Positions 18,139 to 27,465 of a stretch of DNA of 48,128 nucleotides are shown in pieces. The DNA is taken from contig JALGPX010000102.1 of the NCBI GenBank assembly GCA_023515795.1, positions 1-48,128 of the forward strand, read 5' to 3'. A program made the translations under genes and the position numbers. Numbering within the stretch: position 1 is the first letter of the stretch; every line of letters begins with the position of its first letter. Origin of the DNA: Amoeboaphelidium occidentale. Lineage: Eukaryota; Aphelidiomycota; Aphelidea. A model generated the notes under the pieces. The model saw nothing but the letters and a program-made list of their open reading frames with translations. It made no database searches and was not told the origin of the DNA.

Positions 18139-19067
18139 TTTGAAATCTTTAGCTTATGTTGCTGATGTGTAGATATCTCTGCTCATTTTGAATTGGCAAC
18201 CGATGGCACCAAGTCAGATTTGGAGTCAAGAATCCTTAATTATGCTGAGACTAAAGGGGGCATTTCTAAATTGAATGTTAAGGATGATAAGGTTGCTCAG
18301 TGGCTGAATGTATCAAAGTCAACTCCTGCTAAAACTGCTGAAAAAGAGGAAGCAACACCTCCAAAAACTTCATCAAGAACTTCAAAAGCAGCAAAGAAGA
18401 GTGCTACTGAAGAAGTCAAGAAGGCTGAGATCGACTGGCCAGCGCTTAAAGAACAAACTCTTGCTTTCTTGTCTGAGCTTCAGCAAAAGCTATCTTCTGT
18501 CTATACAGTAGTTGGTATCTTGTTATTGGCTGAATTCTTCTCTTTGGTCATGTCTCAAGTTGGTTGGCAGCGTCCTTTTTACGTTATCAGTATTAATGAT
18601 GTTTGTTCTTCTGTTTTGGGTGGAACTACCACAAACGCTTGCTTGAACTTACGCTCCATCACTACAAGATTTTTTGGCGGACCAGCTATTAAGTTGAGCT
18701 TGCCGAGTTTTGCTGGTTTCCTGAGCTATTCAGGATTTTGGAGCCCTTTGTTCAACTGGTTGGTCTACTTTGTACTAACCCCTGCTGCTGCTGGTTATTT
18801 TATCAAGATCCGTAATTCGAATGCGTTTATCAATGCAGTAAGTTTACTGAAGTCTGTTTGATCTAACTTTTATTTCAGTATGTGTTTTCCGTCTCAAGAT
18901 TGTTGGTTTTTATTGTTGCCTTGCTAAAGTACTCTGACAATGGCGAATTTTTTATCAGAAGCAGCAACAAGTACCTGAACGTGCTTTTCGACGAAGATCA
19001 TTTGCCTTTAAAGTTGTTTTTAACAACAACAGTGTTCGGTTTATTACTTGCTTTATACGAATCTTAA
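18080..19067 (+). CDS. SAP-domain multi-pass membrane protein
   Basis: Three exons: 18080-18128, 18173-18837 and 18879-19067, with introns of 44 nt (18129-18172) and 41 nt (18838-18878, GTAAGT, TCTAAC branch, TTCAG). The 300-residue protein starts MANTPDLSKLKKAELQYISA and completes a SAP domain (HFELATDGTKSDLESRILNY), a helix-extended-helix DNA-binding motif. A Lys/Thr/Ser-rich linker follows, then about five hydrophobic segments (VVGILLLAEFFSLVM; LFNWLVYFVLTPAAAGYF; FSVSRLLVFIVALL; LFLTTTVFGLLLALY). A DNA-binding domain on a membrane protein suggests the inner nuclear membrane, as for LEM/HeH proteins, but this is inference. Confidence 0.85.
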
Positions 19068-19103
19068 TAGACTGAGATTGTCGCTTATATCTAAATCGTT
19101 AAC

Positions 19104-20228
19104 TTAAGATAATTGGAAGAATGGGTGTTCAAGTATTTCTTCAATTGTAGTACGTTTCGCTGGATCCCATTTGAGGCAGCTTGAAATTAAATCATAAAAG
19201 CTTTCAAAGAGCTTGTCATCACTATCGTCATACTGAGGAATAGCGTCTAATAACCCATCATAATACACTACTTCTTTTGATTCTCTTCCCATCTTATCTT
19301 CTATGAATGACTTGAAAGAACCAGGTGTGTCAAAATATTTACGAACATAAGGAGACTCCATAACTTTGTATCGAGAAGATGGATCCGATTGTAACATCCA
19401 CATTATCGCATAAAGACGCTCTCCATCGTTATCGAATGGAACCAGCGGCTTTCCAAGATTCATTTCTGCGAGCACTAACCCAAAAGACCAAATATCAGAC
19501 TGCACAGAACCTCTACGCTCAATCGTAATCTCGGGAGCCTCATAAAATGAAGTTGAACGATGCCAATTATCCGAGAGATGAGTAGAAGAACACCTTTGAG
19601 CGATACCAAAATCTGCCAATAGTACCAGCGTCGATGGAATTCCACTTATACGCTTCAACAAAATATTCTCCGGTTTCAAATCATTCTGCACTATGCCCTG
19701 GGAGAACGCGTACTTAACAGCTAATGCCAGTTGATAACCGATGGATTGAATGGACTTGAAGTCTAAATGTCTTCCCGAACTCTTTATGCTGTGTAGGTCG
19801 CAATCCATCAAAGGAAGCACAACAAATACTTGGTCTTTCAATTGAAATGAGTCAATAACGTGAACACAATGCCCCCTTTCGCAGTACTTTGGTATGAGCT
19901 CCACTTCCTTCAAAGCATAAGAATGAAATTGATAAGATATTTTGATGGCCACCATATGAGAGTGCTTTTGATCAATAGCACTGAATACATGCCCAAAGCT
20001 TCCGGAATTCAAATGGCCCAACAACACGTAGCGATGTTTTATCACGCTTCCTATCACAGGCGAGTCTTTAGGGGCTTCAGGAACGTGCCAATAGATTTCA
20101 GAAGGGCTTTTGATGTAATTTCTCTCTGCTTGAGAGAGCGTTCTGTAAATGCGCGCGCGATCATCGTCTGTCAACGCATTACAAAGCAGCTGCAGTAAGC
20201 ACAACAGCAAAAGCAGGGTCCAACGCAT
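19104..20228 (-). CDS. Protein kinase with cleavable signal peptide (secretory-pathway kinase, CMGC-like)
   Basis: The 374-residue protein begins with a strong signal peptide (MRWTLLLLLCLLQLLCNALT) and has no later membrane segment. The kinase domain runs from about 66 to 372. It has a glycine loop LNSGSFGHV, VAIK Lys96, Glu108 in ALKEVELI, a catalytic loop VQNDLKPENIL in which HRD is changed to QND but Asp183 and Asn188 are kept, ADFG at 205-208, YEAPE, and DIWSFGLVLAEM. The layout is nearest to DYRK/CLK/PRP4-type CMGC kinases. An active fold is likely, acting in the ER/Golgi lumen or outside the cell, unlike ordinary cytosolic kinases of this group. The start cannot move downstream without losing the signal peptide. 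Confidence 0.85.
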   Translation of the reverse strand: MRWTLLLLLCLLQLLCNALTDDDRARIYRTLSQAERNYIKSPSEIYWHVPEAPKDSPVIGSVIKHRYVLLGHLNSGSFGHVFSAIDQKHSHMVAIKISYQFHSYALKEVELIPKYCERGHCVHVIDSFQLKDQVFVVLPLMDCDLHSIKSSGRHLDFKSIQSIGYQLALAVKYAFSQGIVQNDLKPENILLKRISGIPSTLVLLADFGIAQRCSSTHLSDNWHRSTSFYEAPEITIERRGSVQSDIWSFGLVLAEMNLGKPLVPFDNDGERLYAIMWMLQSDPSSRYKVMESPYVRKYFDTPGSFKSFIEDKMGRESKEVVYYDGLLDAIPQYDDSDDKLFESFYDLISSCLKWDPAKRTTIEEILEHPFFQLS

Positions 20229-20733
20229 TTTTTGGCTACAAAGAAATAATGCTAAGCCACAAGCCTGAAGCCACGACCCCTGATCGACGGTTGACAGAAT
20301 GCAACTTCACTGATCTCTTCAACCAATGATTAATGCACATACGAACTATGAATTATCAGAGCTCTTTAAACTTTAAGGTATTCTCGGTGTTTGAAGGATT
20401 CCATGCGAATGAGGAACCCATTACACGATATTCCTTTTCCCTCTGTAACGATCACTACCATAACAACTCATAAAGTCTCAAGCACACATTCAGTCGTACT
20501 TTGCGGTAGGCGGTTTAACAAGTTAAACTTTACATCGGTTTCATAATCGTTAGTTCTTGAACCTTCAACACAATTCAAAGCCATTCTGTTGATTGACTTG
20601 CTAACAGCCTTTAGGAATAACCTTCGCCTTGTAAACCTTCTTTCTATCTCTGATAAACTATGAGGCGCTTCTGAATCTTGAAATCATTCAACAACGGCGA
20701 GACTTGATCAGCCAAAAATTTTCTCTCTGTCGA
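20229..20733. other. Intergenic region between divergent genes
   Basis: About 500 bp between the secretory kinase and aspartate aminotransferase starts. I see no coding frame, RNA gene or repeat; it presumably holds both promoters. Confidence 0.5.
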
Positions 20734-22052
20734 ATGCTTTTTGTCCAGTCGAATTTGGTTAAGAGGGCTCCTTCAGCTGCTACAGCGTCAATTATCCCAG
20801 TAGCACTTCAGAAACATTTTGCTTCTACTTGGGCTTCTGTCCCATTGGGTCCACCAGATCCAATTCTTGGAGTCACTGAGGCTTTTAAGAAGGACACAAA
20901 CCCTAACAAGATGAATTTGGGTGTTGGTGCTTACAGAGATGATAAGGGCAAACCATTTGTCTTGGAATGTGTTAGAAAAGCTGAAAGAGAAATTGTTGAT
21001 AAGAATGCTGATAAGGAATATCTTGGAATCACTGGTTTGGGTGACTTCACAAAGGCATCGTTAAAATTGGCATACGGTGACTCTGTTCCTTTGTCTAAAG
21101 TTGCAATTACTCAGTCTATTTCTGGTACAGGTGCTTTGCGTATTGGAGGTGCATTCATGGCAAGGTTCTATCCTTCAAAGAAGATTTACTTGCCTACTCC
21201 TTCTTGGGGAAACCATACGCCTATTTTCAAGGACTCTGGTCTTCAAGTGGCTCAGTACAGATACTACGACAAGAAGACTATTGGCTTGGACTTGAAAGGT
21301 TTGAAGGAAGATTTAATGAAAGCTGAAGAAAACAGCATTGTCTTGTTACACGCTTGTGCACACAATCCAACTGGTGTTGATCCAACTGAGAAGGAATGGC
21401 AAGAAATCCTTCAGGTATTCAAGCAGCGTAAACATTTTGCATTCTTTGATATGGCTTATCAAGGTTTCGCATCTGGTAACATTGACAAGGATGCTTATGC
21501 TTTGCGCCTGTTTGTGAAGAATAATATTCCAGTCTGTCTAACCCAAAGTTACGCAAAGAATATGGGATTATACGGTGAGAGAGTTGGTGCATTTTCCATC
21601 GTTTGTACAGATGAGAAGGAGATGAAGGCTGTAGAGTCTCAAATCAAGATCCTTGTTCGTCCAATGTACTCTAATCCTCCTTTGCACGGTGCTAGAATCG
21701 TTTCAACTGTTTTGAACAACCCTGAATTGTACAGCCTATGGTAAGCTTTCAGTGAGCAGAAGAACTCATGTGTTTTAGGTTGAAAGAAGTAAAAGCTATG
21801 GCTGATCGTATTATATCCATGCGTCACAAGTTGAAATCACATTTGGTCGAATTGAAGAATCCACACAATTGGGATCACATTACAAAGCAAATCGGAATGT
21901 TTTGCTATACTGGTCTATCACCTGAACAAGTCGAAAGATTATCAAAGGAGTTTTCAGTCTATTTGACTAAGGACGGCAGAATCAGCGTTGCAGGTATCAG
22001 TTCGCACAATGTTGAGTACTTGGCAAAAGCTATTCATGCTGTTTCAAAATAA
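20734..22052 (+). CDS. Aspartate aminotransferase, mitochondrial
   Basis: Exon 1 (20734-21740) and exon 2 (21779-22052) flank a 38-nt intron (GTAAGC...TTTTAG), giving 426 residues, the usual length. The start ATG at 20734 yields a basic, Ser/Ala-rich mitochondrial presequence ([19 protein letters not shown]). Mature motifs include [37 protein letters not shown], the cofactor-contacting HNPTGVDPT and the PLP-binding Lys in [14 protein letters not shown], then the substrate Arg in YVTKDGRIS-like [12 protein letters not shown]. It interconverts aspartate/2-oxoglutarate and oxaloacetate/glutamate and supports the malate-aspartate shuttle. Confidence 0.97.
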
Positions 22053-22094
22053 AACACGTGGTGCCTTGTGATAATTACTACTTCATTCTTTGAT

Positions 22095-22950
22095 ATGACC
22101 AAATTCCGGCCTTGTATCGACTTGCACGAAGGCAAAGTAAAACAGATTGTTGGCGGAACTTTGAAAGAAACTACTGAAAGTGTCGACGGCCCTGTTACAA
22201 ACTTCTCATCATCGTAAGTAATTCTAGCGATATCGCATTAAATTGAAGGCTGCCGCCGGAGCATTACGCTGAATTATATAGAAAGCACGACTTAACAGGA
22301 GGACATGTCATTATGCTCGGAAATGGATACGAGAAAGCTGCAAAGCGGTGTCTTTCCGCGTGGCCTAGTAATGATTCCTGATGTCATTTAAATTGTTAGA
22401 CGTGTTTCAAGTTGGTGGAGGAATCACAGAAGACAATGCCAAGGAATGGTTACAACATGGAGCCGGAAAGATCATAGTTACCTCTTACCTATTCCCGGAA
22501 GGAAAGTTTTCTATAGAAAGACTGAAGAATATATCTGATATTGCCGGAAAAGATCGTTTAGTCGTTGATCTTAGTTTTCGCAAGGTTGTTAATGGCTCCA
22601 ACTTCGAATACGTCGTGGCTATGAACAAGTGGCAAACTTTGACAGACATGAAAATAACTCATGAGAGCATTAAACTGTTTGAGGAATATTCATCGGAACT
22701 TCTTGTGCACGCTGCTGATGTTGAAGGATTATGCAAAGGCATCGATCAAGATATTGTAAAATCATTGGGCATGTGGTGAGAGAACCCAGTGACTTATGCG
22801 GGTGGTGGCAATTCAATTAATGACTTGGAATTAGTCAGAGAATTGTCTAACGGTAAGGTCGATTTAACTTTTGGAAGCGCTTTAGACGTTTTCGGTGGCT
22901 CAACCGTCAAACTGGCAGACTGCATTCAATGGAATCAACAGCACGGATAA
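22095..22950 (+). pseudogene. HIS6: HIS6 (ProFAR isomerase) with an in-frame TGA
   Basis: Three exons, 22095-22213, 22249-22367 and 22400-22950, with very short introns of 35 and 32 nt, give a 262-codon frame, as long as yeast His6. Matches to the family: [90 protein letters not shown] and [17 protein letters not shown] at 22777-22779 follows LGMW and precedes ENPVTYAGG in the same frame. TGA is the normal stop in neighbouring genes, so as written the protein loses its last 57 residues, including part of the active site. A CGA-to-TGA change, a sequence error or one bad allele would each explain it. The enzyme performs the fourth step of histidine synthesis in the cytosol. Confidence 0.85.
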
Positions 22951-23008
22951 ATGAATTCTTTCTCTTTTGTTTATTTCCGATAAACTCCTATTCCACATAT
23001 TTTCCCAT

Positions 23009-23566
23009 TTAAGCCTTGTAACCGCGGGACTTTCTGCGACCACGAGCCTTTTCAAACTTGCGACCCTTTGAACGAACGTATGGTTTGGTAGATGAGCCAG
23101 GAACACCAGGAGCAGGACCAAAGTGCTTCACAGCTTCTCTAGAGTTCTTTGGACCTCTCAACAAGACAGTCCCAGAACCGGTTGGAGCGCGCATTGCCAA
23201 TTGATCAAAAGTCAATACTTCACCACCAGCCTTGACAATTCTTGCACGAGCACTCTCAGTAACCCTCAAAGCGCAAACAGTCAACTTTGGGACTTCGTAC
23301 AAACGCAAATCATCAGTAATAGTTCCAACAACGACTGCAATCTTGTCCTCCTTTCCCTTCATGAACTGCGCCAAGCGGGAAATTGAAAGTGGAGGGCGGT
23401 TAACACGCGACATGAACAGACGCTTTAGAATAACCTTGTTGAAGTTTGAGTCAGTTCTGCGGGCCAAAAATCTGTACAATTTGACCAACAATCTCAAGTA
23501 CACGTTCTCACTCTTTGGCTCAGTTCTGTTAGAGTTCTTGACACGCTTGTTCTTAATGTCGATACC
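23009..23566 (-). CDS. RPL18: 60S ribosomal protein eL18 (first exon not resolved)
   Basis: The exon 23009-23566 encodes 185 residues from [20 protein letters not shown] to the basic tail [15 protein letters not shown]. It is preceded by an acceptor (CTCTTTAG). Only the initiator Met codon is missing, as expected if a tiny first exon carries ATG; I could not place it with confidence upstream of 23566. Motifs [20 protein letters not shown] and [18 protein letters not shown] are diagnostic. Structural protein of the large subunit. Convergent with HIS6, 58 bp apart. Confidence 0.95.
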   Translation of the reverse strand, partial: GIDIKNKRVKNSNRTEPKSENVYLRLLVKLYRFLARRTDSNFNKVILKRLFMSRVNRPPLSISRLAQFMKGKEDKIAVVVGTITDDLRLYEVPKLTVCALRVTESARARIVKAGGEVLTFDQLAMRAPTGSGTVLLRGPKNSREAVKHFGPAPGVPGSSTKPYVRSKGRKFEKARGRRKSRGYKA

Positions 23567-23960
23567 CTAAAGAGATAAGTTCTGTCCAAAAAGATAATTA
23601 AAACGAAGAGAGCACGAGATTATGAAGTGGCTTGGTTCTTTTCGTGGTGGATAGTGCGCAGGAATCTACAGAGTAACGCTCCTGTTCACAAAGCCCACAA
23701 AGAACCAGTCATAGCCACGACTTTAAATCCATCTGCTGCTTCTTCTTCTTCTGCAATTATTGTCTTACCATTTCTTTTCAAAAGAAAATTTTTTTGATTT
23801 TCGGTTCAATGCTGATCACAGTTTATTTTTTCAAAGTGCTGTGATTATTATTTCGCCGTGCACCACTCTGATCATCTGCTTTTAGCGGATATGGTGACAA
23901 CGCGATATCAACCAATACATATGAGCACTCAATTGTTGTAGTACCTTCTACTTACTCGTT
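23567..23960. other. Intergenic region; probable 5' exon and intron of eL18
   Basis: About 390 bp without a clear coding frame. It must hold the short first exon, first intron and promoter of eL18 and the terminator of the sulfite oxidase gene. Confidence 0.5.
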
Positions 23961-25532
23961 TTATTCAACCTTCACTTCGACGCGATGCCATGCGTTGCTA
24001 AGAACACCTCTTCGATTGTAAATGCCTTGTACAGTGTCTGGTTGAACATTGTACGAAGAATCAACTGATTTGCAAACTAAATTGATATCAGACTTATCTT
24101 TTGGTAGGTCTAGATTAGCTTCCCATAATGTCCATCCATAAGATTTCGTTTTCTTGACATCAGGATGTTCAGCGTAGTAGTCTTTTGGAGTATGCACTAA
24201 ATCAGCAACCTGCCATGTTTTACCTCCATCTGGGCTCACATCTACCCTAACAATATCTCTTCCACCACCACTCCATGCATAGCCCTTCACAAGAACAGAT
24301 TCGCCCTTCTTGAACACGGTGTCTTTCTTGGGATATGTAATTGCACTTTGTACAGGAAGTTCTTGAATTGAAGGTGCTTCAGACCAGTCTAACTTGTCCC
24401 ATTTCGCATTTGGACTGAATCCTTTGTAATCTTTCTGCTGCCAGTGTCCTTCACATTCTGTTTCTCGCAAAACTATTTCATCAACCCATTTAACACTACG
24501 AGCTGCCACATGTCCGGGTATGACAACTCTTAGAGGACAGCCATTATCGGGTAGCATGTCTGAACCGTTCATCTCAAAAGCCAAAAGCACATCTCCATTC
24601 TCAGATAATACTTTATCAACGGGCACACTCGCACTATAACCATCTTTTCCTTTAAATTCGACATGTTGTACAGCACCATTCAAATTTCTCACACCAAAAT
24701 GGTTCAAAACGTCTTTCAATAGAACTCCTTTCCAAACAGCATTGCCAATTGCACCACCTTCCCATCCCAAACCTTGAACAGGCCCAGCAGCTTCAATATC
24801 TTTTCGTCTATTACCTGCGCATTGCAAAGTAGAAACTATCTTTTCTTGCTTGAACTTTTGCTTAAGTTCTTTTAATGAAAGCTTGACTGGTTGTTTCATC
24901 CCAACGCCTGATATTTGCAAGAAGTAATTATCTTCCTTGCCATCATAGACTGGTACTGGCAAATGATTCCGTTTGTAGAATAATTCATTCGGTGTGATAT
25001 ACTCATCAGAAAGTAGTACAAGCGGCGTCTCTGCGTTGAATGGCTGTCTCGATCGCACAACCAAAATCGGCGAGCGTTTATCGACAGGCTCTGACTTGAA
25101 TTCATCGCTGCCTGTCTGGCCAACTAATTCCTCCTCCAGCTTTTTTTGTGATTTCTCATCCAGCTGACCAATTTTGTATTTGTCCAGTATTTCGAATACT
25201 TCAGGCTTCTGATGAATTGTGTAAACTTTCCAGAATGGCTCCAAAGAAGAACCTGCAGCCAACATAATCTTATCACCACCCGGATGTAAATTTATAAATG
25301 AAGTTATATCGTAAACGTTTCCATTATAAGTAACCCAAATTCCATCCATTTTTGATGTATGGCTCTTCAGTTCTTGTAAGCTGATCACTTTTCCTTTTGC
25401 CCCGGTCTTGTGTGCTTCTAACTGCAGCTTTTTACTTCTAAAAGATGACAACGCAGTAAGGGAGCCCAGTGCTACGGATGTGGTGGCCACTCCTGCCCAG
25501 AACAGTCGCCTGTTGAATCGCAAATTGAACAT
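23961..25532 (-). CDS. Sulfite oxidase (cytochrome b5 and molybdenum cofactor), mitochondrial
   Basis: From the ATG at 25532 the product has 523 residues and no introns. A basic and hydrophobic leader (FNLRFNRRLFWAGVATTSVA) suggests delivery to the mitochondrial intermembrane space. The cytochrome b5 domain (about 48-124) has the heme ligands in LHPGGDK and YTIHQKPEV. The molybdopterin domain contains the cofactor-binding Cys in STLQCAGNRR (about Cys238) and GHVAARSVKWV; a C-terminal Ig-like dimerisation domain ends in RRGVLSNAWHRVEV. The arrangement is that of animal-type sulfite oxidase, which oxidises sulfite to sulfate and passes electrons to cytochrome c. Confidence 0.97.
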   Translation of the reverse strand: MFNLRFNRRLFWAGVATTSVALGSLTALSSFRSKKLQLEAHKTGAKGKVISLQELKSHTSKMDGIWVTYNGNVYDITSFINLHPGGDKIMLAAGSSLEPFWKVYTIHQKPEVFEILDKYKIGQLDEKSQKKLEEELVGQTGSDEFKSEPVDKRSPILVVRSRQPFNAETPLVLLSDEYITPNELFYKRNHLPVPVYDGKEDNYFLQISGVGMKQPVKLSLKELKQKFKQEKIVSTLQCAGNRRKDIEAAGPVQGLGWEGGAIGNAVWKGVLLKDVLNHFGVRNLNGAVQHVEFKGKDGYSASVPVDKVLSENGDVLLAFEMNGSDMLPDNGCPLRVVIPGHVAARSVKWVDEIVLRETECEGHWQQKDYKGFSPNAKWDKLDWSEAPSIQELPVQSAITYPKKDTVFKKGESVLVKGYAWSGGGRDIVRVDVSPDGGKTWQVADLVHTPKDYYAEHPDVKKTKSYGWTLWEANLDLPKDKSDINLVCKSVDSSYNVQPDTVQGIYNRRGVLSNAWHRVEVKVE

Positions 25533-25844
25533 AGCCACACTCGCGGGAAATCATCCAAAAACCCCTGTTTGAACGCACACTAAGCCAGTTATTCTAAGAT
25601 ACATGAACGCTAAGTATTTCAGGTGATATTTAGAGTTGAAAAATTTGAAGTCGCGATAACTCAGCTGCGTCTAGTAGCGTGTGATACTGAGTTAAAACAA
25701 TGCTCACCAAGCCCCTGCGACTAGAACTTTGAATATCATAGTACTTCGGAAGACTTCAGACGTGACATACAGCATTAAACTTAATTCGAGCTCCACTGCG
25801 CAAGCACTGTCATAGAATCTATTTTTAGTGAAACAACGATTCAT
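25533..25844. other. Intergenic region between divergent genes
   Basis: About 310 bp between the sulfite oxidase and MAPKK starts. No gene or repeat is apparent; likely both promoters. Confidence 0.5.
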
Positions 25845-27320
25845 ATGGCATCCAAATCGTTCTCAAAGAAAGCAGGATTTAAATTGGACTTTTCTGGGGG
25901 AAGCTTTAGTTCCGCAGACTCTTCAAAGAGACCGTCCCTCAGTATGACCTCCGATGCTGCTGAGCTTCACTCTGCCGGAAGTTCCAGCGAGAGTTTGCCT
26001 GCGCTCGGACAAGGCGATGATACGACGCCAAAGTCTAGACGTCCAAGACCGAAACCGATTAACTTAGGGCAGATTAGTTTACCTGCTAAACCTCAAGAAT
26101 CATCTAAAGAAGAATCTACTGCTATAAGGCAGGACTCTATCATGGAACTTGTTCAGAATCAGTTGACCGATAAGGATCTGACGACCATTGAAGAACTTGG
26201 TATGAATTCTTTCCAGTTGAAATTTCTGACAAGTATTTAGGGATGGGCAATGGTGGAACAGTCTTCAAAGTTCTGCATAAAGGGACAAATACTGTCATGG
26301 CAAAGAAGGTGATCCATCAGCTGACCGTTAAAGAAGGTCGCGAGATTATTCGGGAGCTACAGGTTCTGAAGAAGTGTAATTCTCCTTATATTGTCTCTTT
26401 CTATGGCGCATATCAGAATGACGGGGAAATTTGCATTTGTATGGAGTACATGGATGTTGGTTCTCTGGAAAAGATTCACAAGATTGCTGGAAAGCTACCG
26501 GAGAACATTCTCACTTTGATCATAATCTCTGTTCTTAGAGGATTAGTTTATTTATATCAACAGCACAAGATAATACACCGTGACATAAAGCCTTCTAACA
26601 TTCTGGTAAACTCAAAGGGAAAGATCAAAATATGTGATTTTGGTGTATCAGGTCAATTAGAGAACAGCATAGCAAACACTTTTGTCGGAACAGGTGCATA
26701 CATGAGTGTAAATTACTTTCTGATTCTGATCTAATTGTTTTTTATAGCCAGAACGAATTCAAGGTTCTAAGTATGCTTCACAAAGTGATACATGGGCTCT
26801 TGGTTTAACTATTTTGGAGCTTACTCTAGGAAGATACCCTTTCCATTCGCAATTGCAAAGTGATGATCCTGAAGATGCACTTCCTCTTTCGGAGTTTGAA
26901 TTGCTGCATCATATTATTAACGATCCTGTCCCAGAGATGCCAAAAGAGTATAGTGATGTCTTTAAATCATTTATACACGACTGCTTAGAAAAGGACCCCG
27001 CAAAGAGGCCTACTCCTGCGTATTTACTAGAGAAACATCCGATCGTCAAACAAGAATCAAAGATAAATTTTGACTTGGTTGGATGGGCACAACAATTCTT
27101 GGAACCTAATCTAGACGAGAAACAGATTCAGAGATGGAGTATGACAGTGTCACGGAAACGGGAAAGTATTAACATGGCAAAAGAAAAGAGAATGTCAAAA
27201 GCAAGAGTGCCGACATCATCTGTCGAGGCACCTCTAAGTTTTTTATCACTGAAAGATACACCAAAGAAAGCAGCCCCAGCTCCGTCCTCTTCATTGGGCA
27301 AGCAATTCTCTTCAAAATAA
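25845..27320 (+). CDS. MAP kinase kinase (first of a tandem pair)
   Basis: Three exons, 25845-26199, 26241-26707 and 26748-27320, with introns of 41 and 40 nt, encode 464 residues. The Ser-rich N-terminus has a basic docking-like motif ([17 protein letters not shown]). The kinase domain (about 115-385) contains the glycine loop [14 protein letters not shown] Lys, [14 protein letters not shown] and an activation loop with the MAPKK sites (Ser-Ile-Ala-Asn-Thr, then FVGT) leading to MSPERIQG. The activation loop resembles the Mkk1/2-MEK type rather than Pbs2. It phosphorylates a MAPK on Thr and Tyr in a stress or wall/mating cascade; which one is not decidable here. Confidence 0.93.
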
Positions 27321-27465
27321 AGTCCATAAAGTATTCTCGAGTTAACACAATTGGTTGACACGGCGACGTTACTACGCGAAGTGGTGTAATGGAACAAGCC
27401 AATCATGATAGATGTGTCCGTTACAGAATGGTTTCAAGCAAAGATGCACAATATTAATCCAGATA

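Noticed and set aside
22768-22860. An intron removing the TGA in HIS6
   Set aside because: GT-AG choices near the TGA are either 14 nt long or remove the conserved PVTYAGG motif and shift the frame.
22600-22950. TGA as a sense codon in this organism
   Set aside because: TGA ends the second MAPKK (DK-TGA) and the PWWP protein, so it is a normal stop here.
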